DNA from: CAZGQY01 sp964528035
GTDB taxonomy: Bacteria; Pseudomonadota; Gammaproteobacteria; Methylococcales; UBA1147
Direction of reading: 5' to 3'
NCBI GenBank assembly: GCA_964528035.1
Contig: CAZGQY010000001.1
Location: forward strand, 1-64,000
DNA: 64,000 bases
Every line of letters starts with the position of its first letter. The first letter of the stretch is position 1. The notes below the pieces were generated by a model. It searched no databases and had not been told where the DNA came from. It was given only the letters and a program-made list of their open reading frames with translations. Shown one piece after another: positions 1 through 6,662 of the stretch. The position numbers and the translations under genes were made by a program.

Positions 1-55
1 AAAACTTAATATATTACTTTAAATAATCGTCAATACAAGTGTGACGGAGTACTAG

Positions 56-919
56 GTAGCCGGTCTTGGATTCGACGGAAAACATGCTGATTCAACCGCA
101 ACACGCACGACTCAACTCGATATAATTCAATTTAATGCCCGTATACTCGTAGTAGACGACAATGCTACCAACCAAAAGGTCGCCCGCGGCATGCTAAACA
201 AATTTGGCATTCATATTGATACTGCTGATAATGGTGAAGAAGCCATCAAAGCATTATCGGAGCTAATCTACGACCTGGTATTTATGGATTGTCAAATGCC
301 GATAATGGATGGTTATACAGCGACTCGTCATATTCGAGACGTCAACTCAATCGTCCTGGACAATACGATTCCGGTAATTGCAATGACCGCACACACCATG
401 CGAGGTGACCGTGAAAAGTGCCTGACTGCGGGAATGAATGATTATCTGGCCAAACCGATCGACTTCAAGCAACTGCAGCAGATACTGAAACAATGGCTAC
501 CCGAGCAGGCACAAAGTACACAAAGCACACCTGAAGAATCAAACACAACGATTCCTGAATTGGAAAAAGTATCGGAATCTGCGATTCCGGTGCTTGATGC
601 TGTCGCGATTAACCAGCGTTTAATGGGTTATGTAGAATTAGTCCGCACTGTCGCTGAATCATTCCTGATCGATATGACCGAACAGATTGAAATACTTGCC
701 GCTATGGTCGTGTCGAATGATGTACAGCAAGCTACGGCCCAAGCCCACAAAATCAAAGGTGCCTCTGCAAATGTTGGCGGCATGAAACTCAGTGCCCATG
801 CGCTGAAGATGGAAGAAGCGGGCAAAGCAGGAGATATGGAAACCTTTGGCCAAAAGCAACCCGAATTGGAACAATGCTTTGTCCAGCTTAAAGCTGCCAT
901 CGAAGAAACTTTGTTATGA
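56..919 (+). pseudogene. 3' remnant of a hybrid histidine kinase (receiver + Hpt domains)
   Basis: The frame opens after a stop at 53-55 and runs to a TGA at 917-919. Its first ATG (191) lies inside the receiver domain. The strand carrying the acidic pocket (ILVVDDN, from about 143) is encoded upstream of it, and there is no ATG, GTG, TTG or CTG between 56 and 190. The receiver shows the phosphoacceptor region FMDCQMPIMDG and the conserved lysine in LAKPID. After a linker comes an Hpt domain with the phosphorylatable histidine in AQAHKIKGAS. Just before and after the stop, SVTEY-stop-VAGLGF resembles the G2 box of a kinase ATPase domain. All three forward frames have stops near the left edge. 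I infer the tail of a BarA-type hybrid kinase that has lost its start. It could still be made from a non-standard start. Confidence 0.6.
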
Positions 920-925
920 TGTTTT

Positions 926-1071
926 GTAACTACTTGCCCCCTAATCGAAACAGCCCTCTATGGGAGACCTGTGGAAGAAGTGTATGCGGCAGGGAAGCCG
1001 CATCCAAGCCTACAAGGATGTATTTACGGCGTCTTCCGCAACAGATCACCCATAGAGGGGCGAGCAGTTAC
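926..1071 (-). repeat. MITE-like repeat, copy A
   Basis: This is a 146-base non-coding element bounded by GTAAC and GTTAC. Its 106-base core (954-1059) is framed by inverted repeats CCCTCTATGGG and CCCATAGAGGG. Inside are a short hairpin (TGCGGC/GCCGCA around TTCCCT) and a motif reading GGAAGACGCCGTAAATAC on the minus strand. It is the reverse complement of copies at 9542-9687 and 26258-26381 and differs from them at only a few positions. It starts 7 bases after the kinase remnant stops and ends before fetB. No transposase is encoded, so it would have needed one in trans. Confidence 0.85.
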
Positions 1072-1096
1072 GATGTTTTTATTGTTCCTCGCTTCA

Positions 1097-1804
1097 TTAT
1101 TTAAATTCACTTCTAACCAATACCAAAAAACACACAGTAGAGAGCCCCGCAGCAGTAAAAATCATTAACATCACCAAAATCTGGTAATTAACCGCGACCA
1201 GAGGAGAAATGCCAGAAAGGATCTGGCCGGTCATCATCCCTGGCAGAGAGACCAAACCCACGGCAAACAATGAATTGATAATCGGTATCAAAGCCGCATT
1301 TAAAGCAATGCTTCTGGCTTCAGGAAATAAGGAACCTTTATCGATTTCAGCAACCAGCCGTTCTGCCGCCAGACTGATGCTGTTCATGACTCCGGCAAAG
1401 ATCATTCCCGCCAAGGGAATAAAGTAGCGAGGAAAATACCAGGGATCCAGACTCAACACACCCTGAGTCACCAGAACCAAGGTCGCTCCTCCACCACCCA
1501 AAGTTGCTATAACCGCCTCAATATAAAGTGCCCGCCTCCGCTCCCGGATGGTTCTCAGCGCAATCCAGCTTGACGCGAAAACCATTACAGAGAGTACCGT
1601 TAAAACGACCCAGGAATTGTCTGTCCGGAATATATAGACCAGCACATAACCGACCATTAAAAGCTGAACGACCATTCTCAGCAATGAGTACAATGCATTG
1701 CCACCATCGACTGACCATCGATGTAGAATGCCAATAACAGCCAGCGCTGGAATTAGTGCTAAAAATAATCTGCTGTAAGGTATAAATTGAATGCTTGAGT
1801 CCAT
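1097..1804 (-). CDS. fetB: FetB-like ABC permease (UPF0014 family)
   Basis: The 235-residue integral membrane protein has about seven hydrophobic segments. The conserved tail of the UPF0014/FetB family is clear: SLPGMMTGQILSGISPLVAV followed by NYQILVMLMIFTAAG. In Escherichia coli, FetA (ATPase) and FetB (permease) form an exporter that relieves iron and peroxide stress. The length fits the family. No ATP-binding partner is encoded on either side: one flank is MITE copy A, the other a decayed glycosyltransferase. Either fetA lies elsewhere or was lost in the rearrangements here. Family assignment is strong; iron as substrate is by homology only. Confidence 0.85.
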   Translation of the reverse strand: MDSSIQFIPYSRLFLALIPALAVIGILHRWSVDGGNALYSLLRMVVQLLMVGYVLVYIFRTDNSWVVLTVLSVMVFASSWIALRTIRERRRALYIEAVIATLGGGGATLVLVTQGVLSLDPWYFPRYFIPLAGMIFAGVMNSISLAAERLVAEIDKGSLFPEARSIALNAALIPIINSLFAVGLVSLPGMMTGQILSGISPLVAVNYQILVMLMIFTAAGLSTVCFLVLVRSEFK

Positions 1805-1884
1805 AGCAACAGAATCATGGATTTGTCATCATCCGTCAAGCAATGATAATAGATAAAATGAGACCCCTTTAGTACCCCGCAAAA

Positions 1885-2190
1885 ATTTCAGGGGTTCTCG
1901 GTCAACACATCATTCGCATAGATCCGATTTTTCCAGCGACTGGTTTCTCGGTTCCAATATCGCCGGGCGGAAATCCAGGTCATCAAAGATACACGACAGC
2001 GAAGACTGGCAAAAATAGCGCCCATACAGGGCTATTTCTGTAAAAAGAGAGCGTCGGCAGATAAGTGATCGCCATTACTAAATACGCTATTGTGGCCAGT
2101 CTAACCATTTCTGGTGATAAAGGTTCGGCACTTGTTACTGCTTATAGTCCTAATGAAATAACCGACATCCAAATAAATTGGTAATTTGAG
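1885..2190 (-). pseudogene. Decayed C-terminal end of an HpnB-like glycosyltransferase
   Basis: On the minus strand this gene-free stretch reads, in one frame, SPEMVRLATIAYLVMAITYL then PTLSFY. After a shift in frame it continues MGAIFASLRCRVSLMTWISA and RRYWNRETSRWKNRIYAND, then a stop near 1890. A transmembrane stretch ending YLPTL-x-FY, followed by W/SA-RYW-x-R-x(3-4)-W-K-x-R, matches my memory of the C-terminus of hopene-associated glycosyltransferases (HpnB). The N-terminal catalytic part is missing, because the PlsC-like gene begins at 2207. Two frames and no start mean a broken gene. The family name is recalled, not searched. Confidence 0.5.
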
Positions 2191-2206
2191 TGATAAAGCA
2201 TGGAAT

Positions 2207-2854
2207 TCAGAGTCTAGGTTGATATTTTGTCACGCAGAATTGTTGCAGCCTCTCAAACACAGCACTTATTTGCTCTACAAATTGACCAGATGTACTGGCC
2301 TTTGGCAATGTTTCTCCAATAATCACATCGCAGTTGAAAGGCACGAATAAAGCCTCACCGCGTGGTAATGATTTCCCCAGACCATGCAAAATAACGGGTA
2401 TTATTTTTGTATCTGCTCTATCATTAACAATATGAAACAAACCCCTTTTTATACTTCCCATCTGTTCAGGCAAACCACGACTGCCTTCTGGAAAAAGAAT
2501 CAAAATGTGATCATTGTCTAGGGCTTGATGACAACTTGCGAATAACTCGGCTTTTTTTGCCCGACGATTTCGTTCCAAAGGGATAATGCCGATACAATTT
2601 AAAGATAGCCAGGCGAGTATTCGGTTAGTCATAAAGTAATCTGCTGCTGCCACAGGCCGTATTTTATGTAATTGAGATAAAGGATAAAGACTCATCAAAA
2701 CAAAAGTATCTAAGTGACTATTATGGTTTGCCGCAATAATAGCAGGGCCTTTCTTGGGTAAATTATTTCTTCCTCTGATGTTCAAACCTAATACCACAAA
2801 AACTAATGGTTTAACAAAAAAGGCAAACAACAAAATTTTAAGGACTTTATTCAT
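2207..2854 (-). CDS. 1-acyl-sn-glycerol-3-phosphate acyltransferase (PlsC family)
   Basis: The 215-residue protein has a hydrophobic N-terminus and the two hallmark motifs of the PlsC superfamily: the catalytic H-x4-D as NHNSHLD near residue 43, and FPEGSRG near residue 120. These enzymes transfer an acyl group to lysophosphatidic acid or similar acceptors at the membrane. It is last in a four-gene minus-strand run. Its ATG directly follows the stop of the cdsA-like gene (2855), which implies translational coupling. The neighbours, a CDP-diacylglycerol synthase and a CDP-alcohol phosphatidyltransferase, suggest the operon makes or remodels one particular phospholipid. The acyl acceptor cannot be read from sequence. 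Confidence 0.85.
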   Translation of the reverse strand: MNKVLKILLFAFFVKPLVFVVLGLNIRGRNNLPKKGPAIIAANHNSHLDTFVLMSLYPLSQLHKIRPVAAADYFMTNRILAWLSLNCIGIIPLERNRRAKKAELFASCHQALDNDHILILFPEGSRGLPEQMGSIKRGLFHIVNDRADTKIIPVILHGLGKSLPRGEALFVPFNCDVIIGETLPKASTSGQFVEQISAVFERLQQFCVTKYQPRL

Positions 2855-3793
2855 TTAATAAGCCACATAATAAAGATAATGAAAAAACAGTGGCGAGGTA
2901 AAAATCAAACTATCAAAGCGATCTAAAATACCGCCATGTCCGGGAATCAAACTGCCACTGTCTTTTATTTCTAAATCTCGTTTAATGGAAGAAATAACCA
3001 CATCCCCCATAAACCCCGAACAACTTATTAAAAACCCTGCTATTAAGCTAAATTCTAATGATAATGGCGTGAGTAACGGACCAACGTAAGCAGAGACCGC
3101 TGTGATTGTAAAAACACCGCCCAAAAAACCTTCCCATGTTTTATTGGGGCTTACCTTAGGAATTATTTTATGTTTACCCAGCAATTTTCCCCAGATGTAT
3201 TGACATACATCGTTAAATTGAGTGATAAATAATAAAAAAATCACTAAGCCAATATTTCCTGCCGCTATATTTTTAACGGGAAGAACGAGCAAATAGGCAA
3301 TATGACTAAGGCAAAAAACAGTCAACATCACCGCCCAATGAATAACCCCGGCCGAATGAATAAATCCTTTTGTCTCCCCAATTAAGACCATACGCGCCGG
3401 TAAAAAAAGAAAGATATAAAGTGGAATAAAAATAATAAATACACCATACCAACTGATGCTGACCAGGTAATATTGCGCAGGAATCGCACAATAAGCCCAA
3501 AAAATAACCCGCCTGTCAGCATGGCGAGTCGGCACTATTGAAAAAAATTCTTTTAAGGCTAAGAAGCTGATAAATCCAAACAAGGCAATTGCAGTGGTTG
3601 TACTCGCGCTGATACAAACAAATAAAATAACCACCATCCACCACCAGGACTGAGTTCTTTGGCGTAGTTCTGTGTAATCTTTATCTGGTTTATTTAGCTT
3701 TAAAAACAACCGGCATAATGAAGCCAGCAATAGCAGCCCAAAAATAACCAGCATCGCATAAAATGAATTTTGTGGGATATTAAATAAAGTCAT
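2855..3793 (-). CDS. Phosphatidate cytidylyltransferase (CdsA family)
   Basis: The 312-residue polytopic membrane protein ends with the complete CDP-diacylglycerol synthase signature: SSIKRDLEIKD, then GHGGILDRFDS. The enzyme condenses phosphatidic acid with CTP to give CDP-diacylglycerol, the activated donor for phospholipid head groups. Its start overlaps the stop of the upstream CDP-alcohol phosphatidyltransferase by four bases (3790-3793), and it is followed without a gap by the PlsC-like gene. It is probably a second, pathway-specific copy, since the main cdsA of gammaproteobacteria normally sits beside dxr and uppS, which are absent here. That paralogy is inferred. Confidence 0.9.
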   Translation of the reverse strand: MTLFNIPQNSFYAMLVIFGLLLLASLCRLFLKLNKPDKDYTELRQRTQSWWWMVVILFVCISASTTTAIALFGFISFLALKEFFSIVPTRHADRRVIFWAYCAIPAQYYLVSISWYGVFIIFIPLYIFLFLPARMVLIGETKGFIHSAGVIHWAVMLTVFCLSHIAYLLVLPVKNIAAGNIGLVIFLLFITQFNDVCQYIWGKLLGKHKIIPKVSPNKTWEGFLGGVFTITAVSAYVGPLLTPLSLEFSLIAGFLISCSGFMGDVVISSIKRDLEIKDSGSLIPGHGGILDRFDSLIFTSPLFFHYLYYVAY

Positions 3794-4437
3794 TGCGCTT
3801 CCAGATAATGGTATGCAGCTATGGCTCTACGAATGCAAGTGATAACACTGCCGACTGCAATAATAATCAAGCCAAGTAATAACAGATAATGACTATTCAA
3901 GATCAACATTTCAATCACGGTTATTACACAGGCTACTGTTAATACCGCCATTCGATGTTGTTTTGCCATTGGCCCTTTAAAATCAACCGGTGCGCCTATA
4001 CTGGCACTTAATGTTCTTATATACGCTGTCATCACAGCAAACAATCCAGCACACCAGCCGACTTCAGCCGCCCAACTCACTATATTAATCGCATAACCCG
4101 CGGCGATTAATATCATTGGATCGGTAATGCGATCAGGAATATCATTAAATAATTCACCAGAAGGTGAGCTTTTACCGCCTTCAACTGCCACCATACCGTC
4201 AAATAAATTACATAATAGTCTTAGCTGTATAAACAGTGCCGCCAGTATTAATAACCACCCGCTATTTTGATACGAAAACAATAAAAAACAAAGGGCGGAC
4301 AGTATTGCAAAAAAAATACTGGCTATCGAAATTTGGTTAGGTGTTATGTCCCTGCGACTCAAGCTCTGAGCAATTGATTTAACAATTCTTACACCTCGAA
4401 TTTTCAAAGGTCGTCTTACATCATTCTCACTCATCAT
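3790..4437 (-). CDS. CDP-alcohol phosphatidyltransferase family protein
   Basis: This is a 215-residue membrane enzyme. The usual motif is D-G-x2-A-R-x8-G-x3-D-x3-D; here it reads LFDGMVAVEGG then SPSGELFNDIPDRITD (residues about 79-106). The first DG, the G of GEL and the final D are kept. The usual arginine after alanine is V85 and the third acidic position is N98. The family swaps CMP on a CDP-alcohol, usually CDP-diacylglycerol, for another alcohol. Its start overlaps the 136-residue membrane protein gene and its end overlaps the cdsA-like gene, so donor synthesis and use are coupled. The motif variation may mark a subfamily with a different acceptor. Confidence 0.85.
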   Translation of the reverse strand: MMSENDVRRPLKIRGVRIVKSIAQSLSRRDITPNQISIASIFFAILSALCFLLFSYQNSGWLLILAALFIQLRLLCNLFDGMVAVEGGKSSPSGELFNDIPDRITDPMILIAAGYAINIVSWAAEVGWCAGLFAVMTAYIRTLSASIGAPVDFKGPMAKQHRMAVLTVACVITVIEMLILNSHYLLLLGLIIIAVGSVITCIRRAIAAYHYLEAQ

Positions 4438-4837
4438 CTGTACCTGCTGCTTGACTGGATTTATGTAATTTATAAGAGGTAAACAGGCAAAAGCTAAATG
4501 CTACGGTTATGGCCGGTAAAATAGTTAATACAATATGAGGTGTTTGGGCTAAATAATGAATAAATAACAAGCAAGAACCAGTTAAACTTACTGTCACGAT
4601 CGCCGGAAACAGCAATTTGGCAATCGCATGGTTAAAGTAATGGTACAAATGCGTCACTGCATGCACCAAAAATAAAGTAATCAAAAAGCTGGCAGTCCCT
4701 TGCGTAACACCCGAGATAACCCCCGCTTGAAGTGCATCCACCTGGTTAATAAAAAAAGCCCAGCCACCCCATAATATAAAAGCGATTGAAGACGACAAAA
4801 ACCTGAATTTTTTAGTCGTTTTTATAGGATTTGACAT
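4427..4837 (-). CDS. Four-helix membrane protein of unknown function in the phospholipid operon
   Basis: I do not recognise this 136-residue protein. It has a short basic N-terminus (NPIKTTKKFRF) and four hydrophobic segments at about residues 14-32, 40-62, 70-92 and 98-118. The tail is polar (YKLHKSSQAAGTDDE). It is the first gene of the minus-strand run and overlaps the CDP-alcohol phosphatidyltransferase start by 11 bases. Tight coupling to three lipid enzymes suggests a membrane partner such as a scaffold or lipid carrier, but that is inference from position. A purine-poor region upstream shows no strong ribosome-binding site. Confidence 0.65.
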   Translation of the reverse strand: MSNPIKTTKKFRFLSSSIAFILWGGWAFFINQVDALQAGVISGVTQGTASFLITLFLVHAVTHLYHYFNHAIAKLLFPAIVTVSLTGSCLLFIHYLAQTPHIVLTILPAITVAFSFCLFTSYKLHKSSQAAGTDDE

Positions 4838-5149
4838 GGTTTTTATTTCCCTGAAGCTGATTTAACTAGCCTAATGTACCAGCTAGAAAAAAACCAGAAT
4901 AGCTACTATTAATCGAAAAGTGCATTTAGCCTGAAGATCGTGCAAGATCCGTTACTTTGCACCAGTCCCTTTCCTCAGTTTATTTTTGGGATCGTATATA
5001 CCCCCAAATATTCAAATTTGGCATGCGCCAAAACCGAACAACCTGACCGAAAAATGTTCGTATTCATTTATGATTCAGGCAACCCCAAGTATAGTTTTCA
5101 TTTATTTTGACGCGGATCACTTCAGGAATTGATCTAAACGGAGACGGCA
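4838..5149. other. Divergent intergenic region
   Basis: These 312 bases separate the start of the minus-strand phospholipid operon from the plus-strand His-rich lipoprotein gene, so they should hold promoters for both. A TTGACG at about 5106 is the best -35 candidate for the plus strand, but no convincing -10 is paired with it. No ORF, repeat or strong hairpin was seen. Confidence 0.3.
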
Positions 5150-5362
5150 ATGACCCTATTGAAATTTTCTAAAATTAGTTTACTTATTGTGCTTTCACTT
5201 TCTTTGAATGGGTGTCACCATTGGTTTTCCCGGCATGGAGGACATCACGGAGGACACGGGGGGCATCATGGAGGGCATGGACGGCATTATTCTCCACACA
5301 GCATGAATCAAATTGATTTACAAAAGCCGGCAGTGACAGCGGTCAGCGTTGAACGCACATAA
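5150..5362 (+). CDS. Small histidine/glycine-rich lipoprotein
   Basis: A 70-residue protein starts at ATG 5150 behind a GGAGACG ribosome-binding site. It opens with a lipoprotein signal peptide: basic LLKFSKIS, a hydrophobic core, and the lipobox LNGC with the acylated cysteine at about residue 22. The mature part is dominated by repeats of HGG, HHGGHGG and HGRH between residues 23 and 47, then a short polar tail. Histidine clusters of this sort bind Zn, Ni, Cu or Co, so a periplasmic metal-binding or buffering role is plausible. No transporter or metalloenzyme maturation gene lies alongside. It resembles no family I can name. Confidence 0.7.
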   Translation: MTLLKFSKISLLIVLSLSLNGCHHWFSRHGGHHGGHGGHHGGHGRHYSPHSMNQIDLQKPAVTAVSVERT

Positions 5363-5797
5363 ACCCCATAATCCTGTGCGGCAGAGTAAAATCAACTTCA
5401 TAACCAACCGAAGTATCACGCCAGACAACCCGATGGGGCCAATTTTCAATATTGCCATCAGCAACAATAAAGGATTAAAAACCGGCACTAAAACGTCTCG
5501 GCTGATGTCCAGTCCCAAGAAACGAAAACCTCGAAAAGTCCATTATCAACTAAAGAAAACAGTCCATTTAAAGAAAAAGAGTTACGATGAAAGCAATTAA
5601 ACCTCTGTCTGGATAACTAAATATCAAAACTGCCGATTAATTTTAGACTCCCTCCATCAAAATCAATACAATCCCCTATAAATATAGTTAACTAAACCCA
5701 ACCTTTGGGGAAGCTTAGGTTAACAAATTTTTTCCGTCACACTATCGCTCTACAGATTAAATGCTCTTAGATTGCGCAGATAAATAAGAGAAAGCTA
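5363..5797. other. Gene-poor stretch between lipoprotein and methyltransferase
   Basis: A TTG-initiated 83-residue lysine-rich frame (5349-5600, plus) and a 66-residue hydrophobic frame on the minus strand (5318-5518) overlap each other. Neither has a good ribosome-binding site or a recognisable domain. Bases 5601-5797 are AT-rich and should hold the methyltransferase promoter. I make no firm gene call. Confidence 0.25.
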
Positions 5798-6556
5798 ATG
5801 ATTAAACAACTCCTACTGAAAAAAGCCAAAATAACCTTTGGCTTTTTGAATACTTACATTAGGAAAAAAGGGCAAAAATATGACGACTCAAAATGGTGGG
5901 ATACTTCATTTTATACGGAAGGTGTTTCGGATAGGCAAACAATTTCGTTGAAAAAAAACTTCATTACTGCTAAGTACCACTACGCATCGATGGAATTGCA
6001 GATTCTCAAGCACCTGCGAAACAAAGAAATACATGTCAACCAATCGAATCTAATGGATATAGGCTCTGGTTCAGGCCATTGGATTGATTTTTACAAAACA
6101 CTCGAAGTGGGCAGTATTACTGGAATGGATGTTTCGCGTTCATCATTCAAATATCTGTCGCAGAAATATTCTGGAGATGCCAGCATAGAAATCCACCAAG
6201 GGAAAGCTCTTGAAGTAATCGCCAACCTTGATAATAGTTTTGACATAATAAATGCCGTTGGAGTCATGTTCCACATTATTGATGATTCCGAATGGCAGAA
6301 TACAATATTTTCCATCGCTAATACACTGAAGAGTGGTGGTTTATTTATCATCGGCGGCCATTTTGGCTTCTTAGACGGGCTGAATGTACAAATTGACAGC
6401 GATGGCTACATTAATAAAAGATTGAGAAGCAAAGGACACTGGGTGCGTACATTAAAGCAGGCTGGATTCACAAACATCAAACTGTATCGAAATAATAGCT
6501 ACCTTTGGATTAATGATTCACTTCCTGAAAACAATGTGTTGGTGGCCACTAAATAA
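5798..6556 (+). CDS. Class I SAM-dependent methyltransferase
   Basis: A 252-residue protein starts at ATG 5798 behind an AAGAGAAAG site. The S-adenosylmethionine-binding motif I is LMDIGSGSGHW (near residue 85), followed by the acidic end of strand 2 in ITGMDVS. Later come FDIINAVGVMFHI (motif IV region) and a LKSGGLFIIGG strand. The substrate is not evident. The N-terminus (KKAKITFGFLNTYIRKKGQK) is basic. The gene is AT-rich relative to the neighbouring housekeeping genes and stands alone, convergent with rep. That pattern is common for acquired genes, including methyltransferases of surface sugar or natural-product pathways. Only the fold can be assigned. Confidence 0.8.
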   Translation: MIKQLLLKKAKITFGFLNTYIRKKGQKYDDSKWWDTSFYTEGVSDRQTISLKKNFITAKYHYASMELQILKHLRNKEIHVNQSNLMDIGSGSGHWIDFYKTLEVGSITGMDVSRSSFKYLSQKYSGDASIEIHQGKALEVIANLDNSFDIINAVGVMFHIIDDSEWQNTIFSIANTLKSGGLFIIGGHFGFLDGLNVQIDSDGYINKRLRSKGHWVRTLKQAGFTNIKLYRNNSYLWINDSLPENNVLVATK

Positions 6557-6572
6557 ATTCACGCCCAACAAG

Positions 6573-6603
6573 GGTAATTCAAGGGACACAGTCTTAAATT
6601 ACC
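6573..6603. repeat. Hairpin with RAYT/REP-like sequence between convergent genes
   Basis: GGTAATT (6573-6579) and AATTACC (6597-6603) form a 7-base stem around CAAGGGACACAGTCTTA. The flank to about 6660 reads on the minus strand as GKTSGVRFKEKETGVDGKKW and then a stop. The GGGACACAG...AATTACC pattern reminds me of sequences at the ends of REP-associated tyrosine transposase genes. This may be a relic of one; it could also serve as the terminator for both flanking genes. Confidence 0.35.
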
Positions 6604-6662
6604 ATTTCTTGCCATCGACCCCGGTTTCTTTTTCTTTAAATCTCACCCCAGAAGTCTTTCCG

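Noticed and set aside
5318..5600. Two overlapping frames, 66 residues (minus, hydrophobic) and 83 residues (plus, Lys-rich).
   Set aside because: They overlap each other, the plus one starts at TTG, and neither has a ribosome-binding site or known domain.
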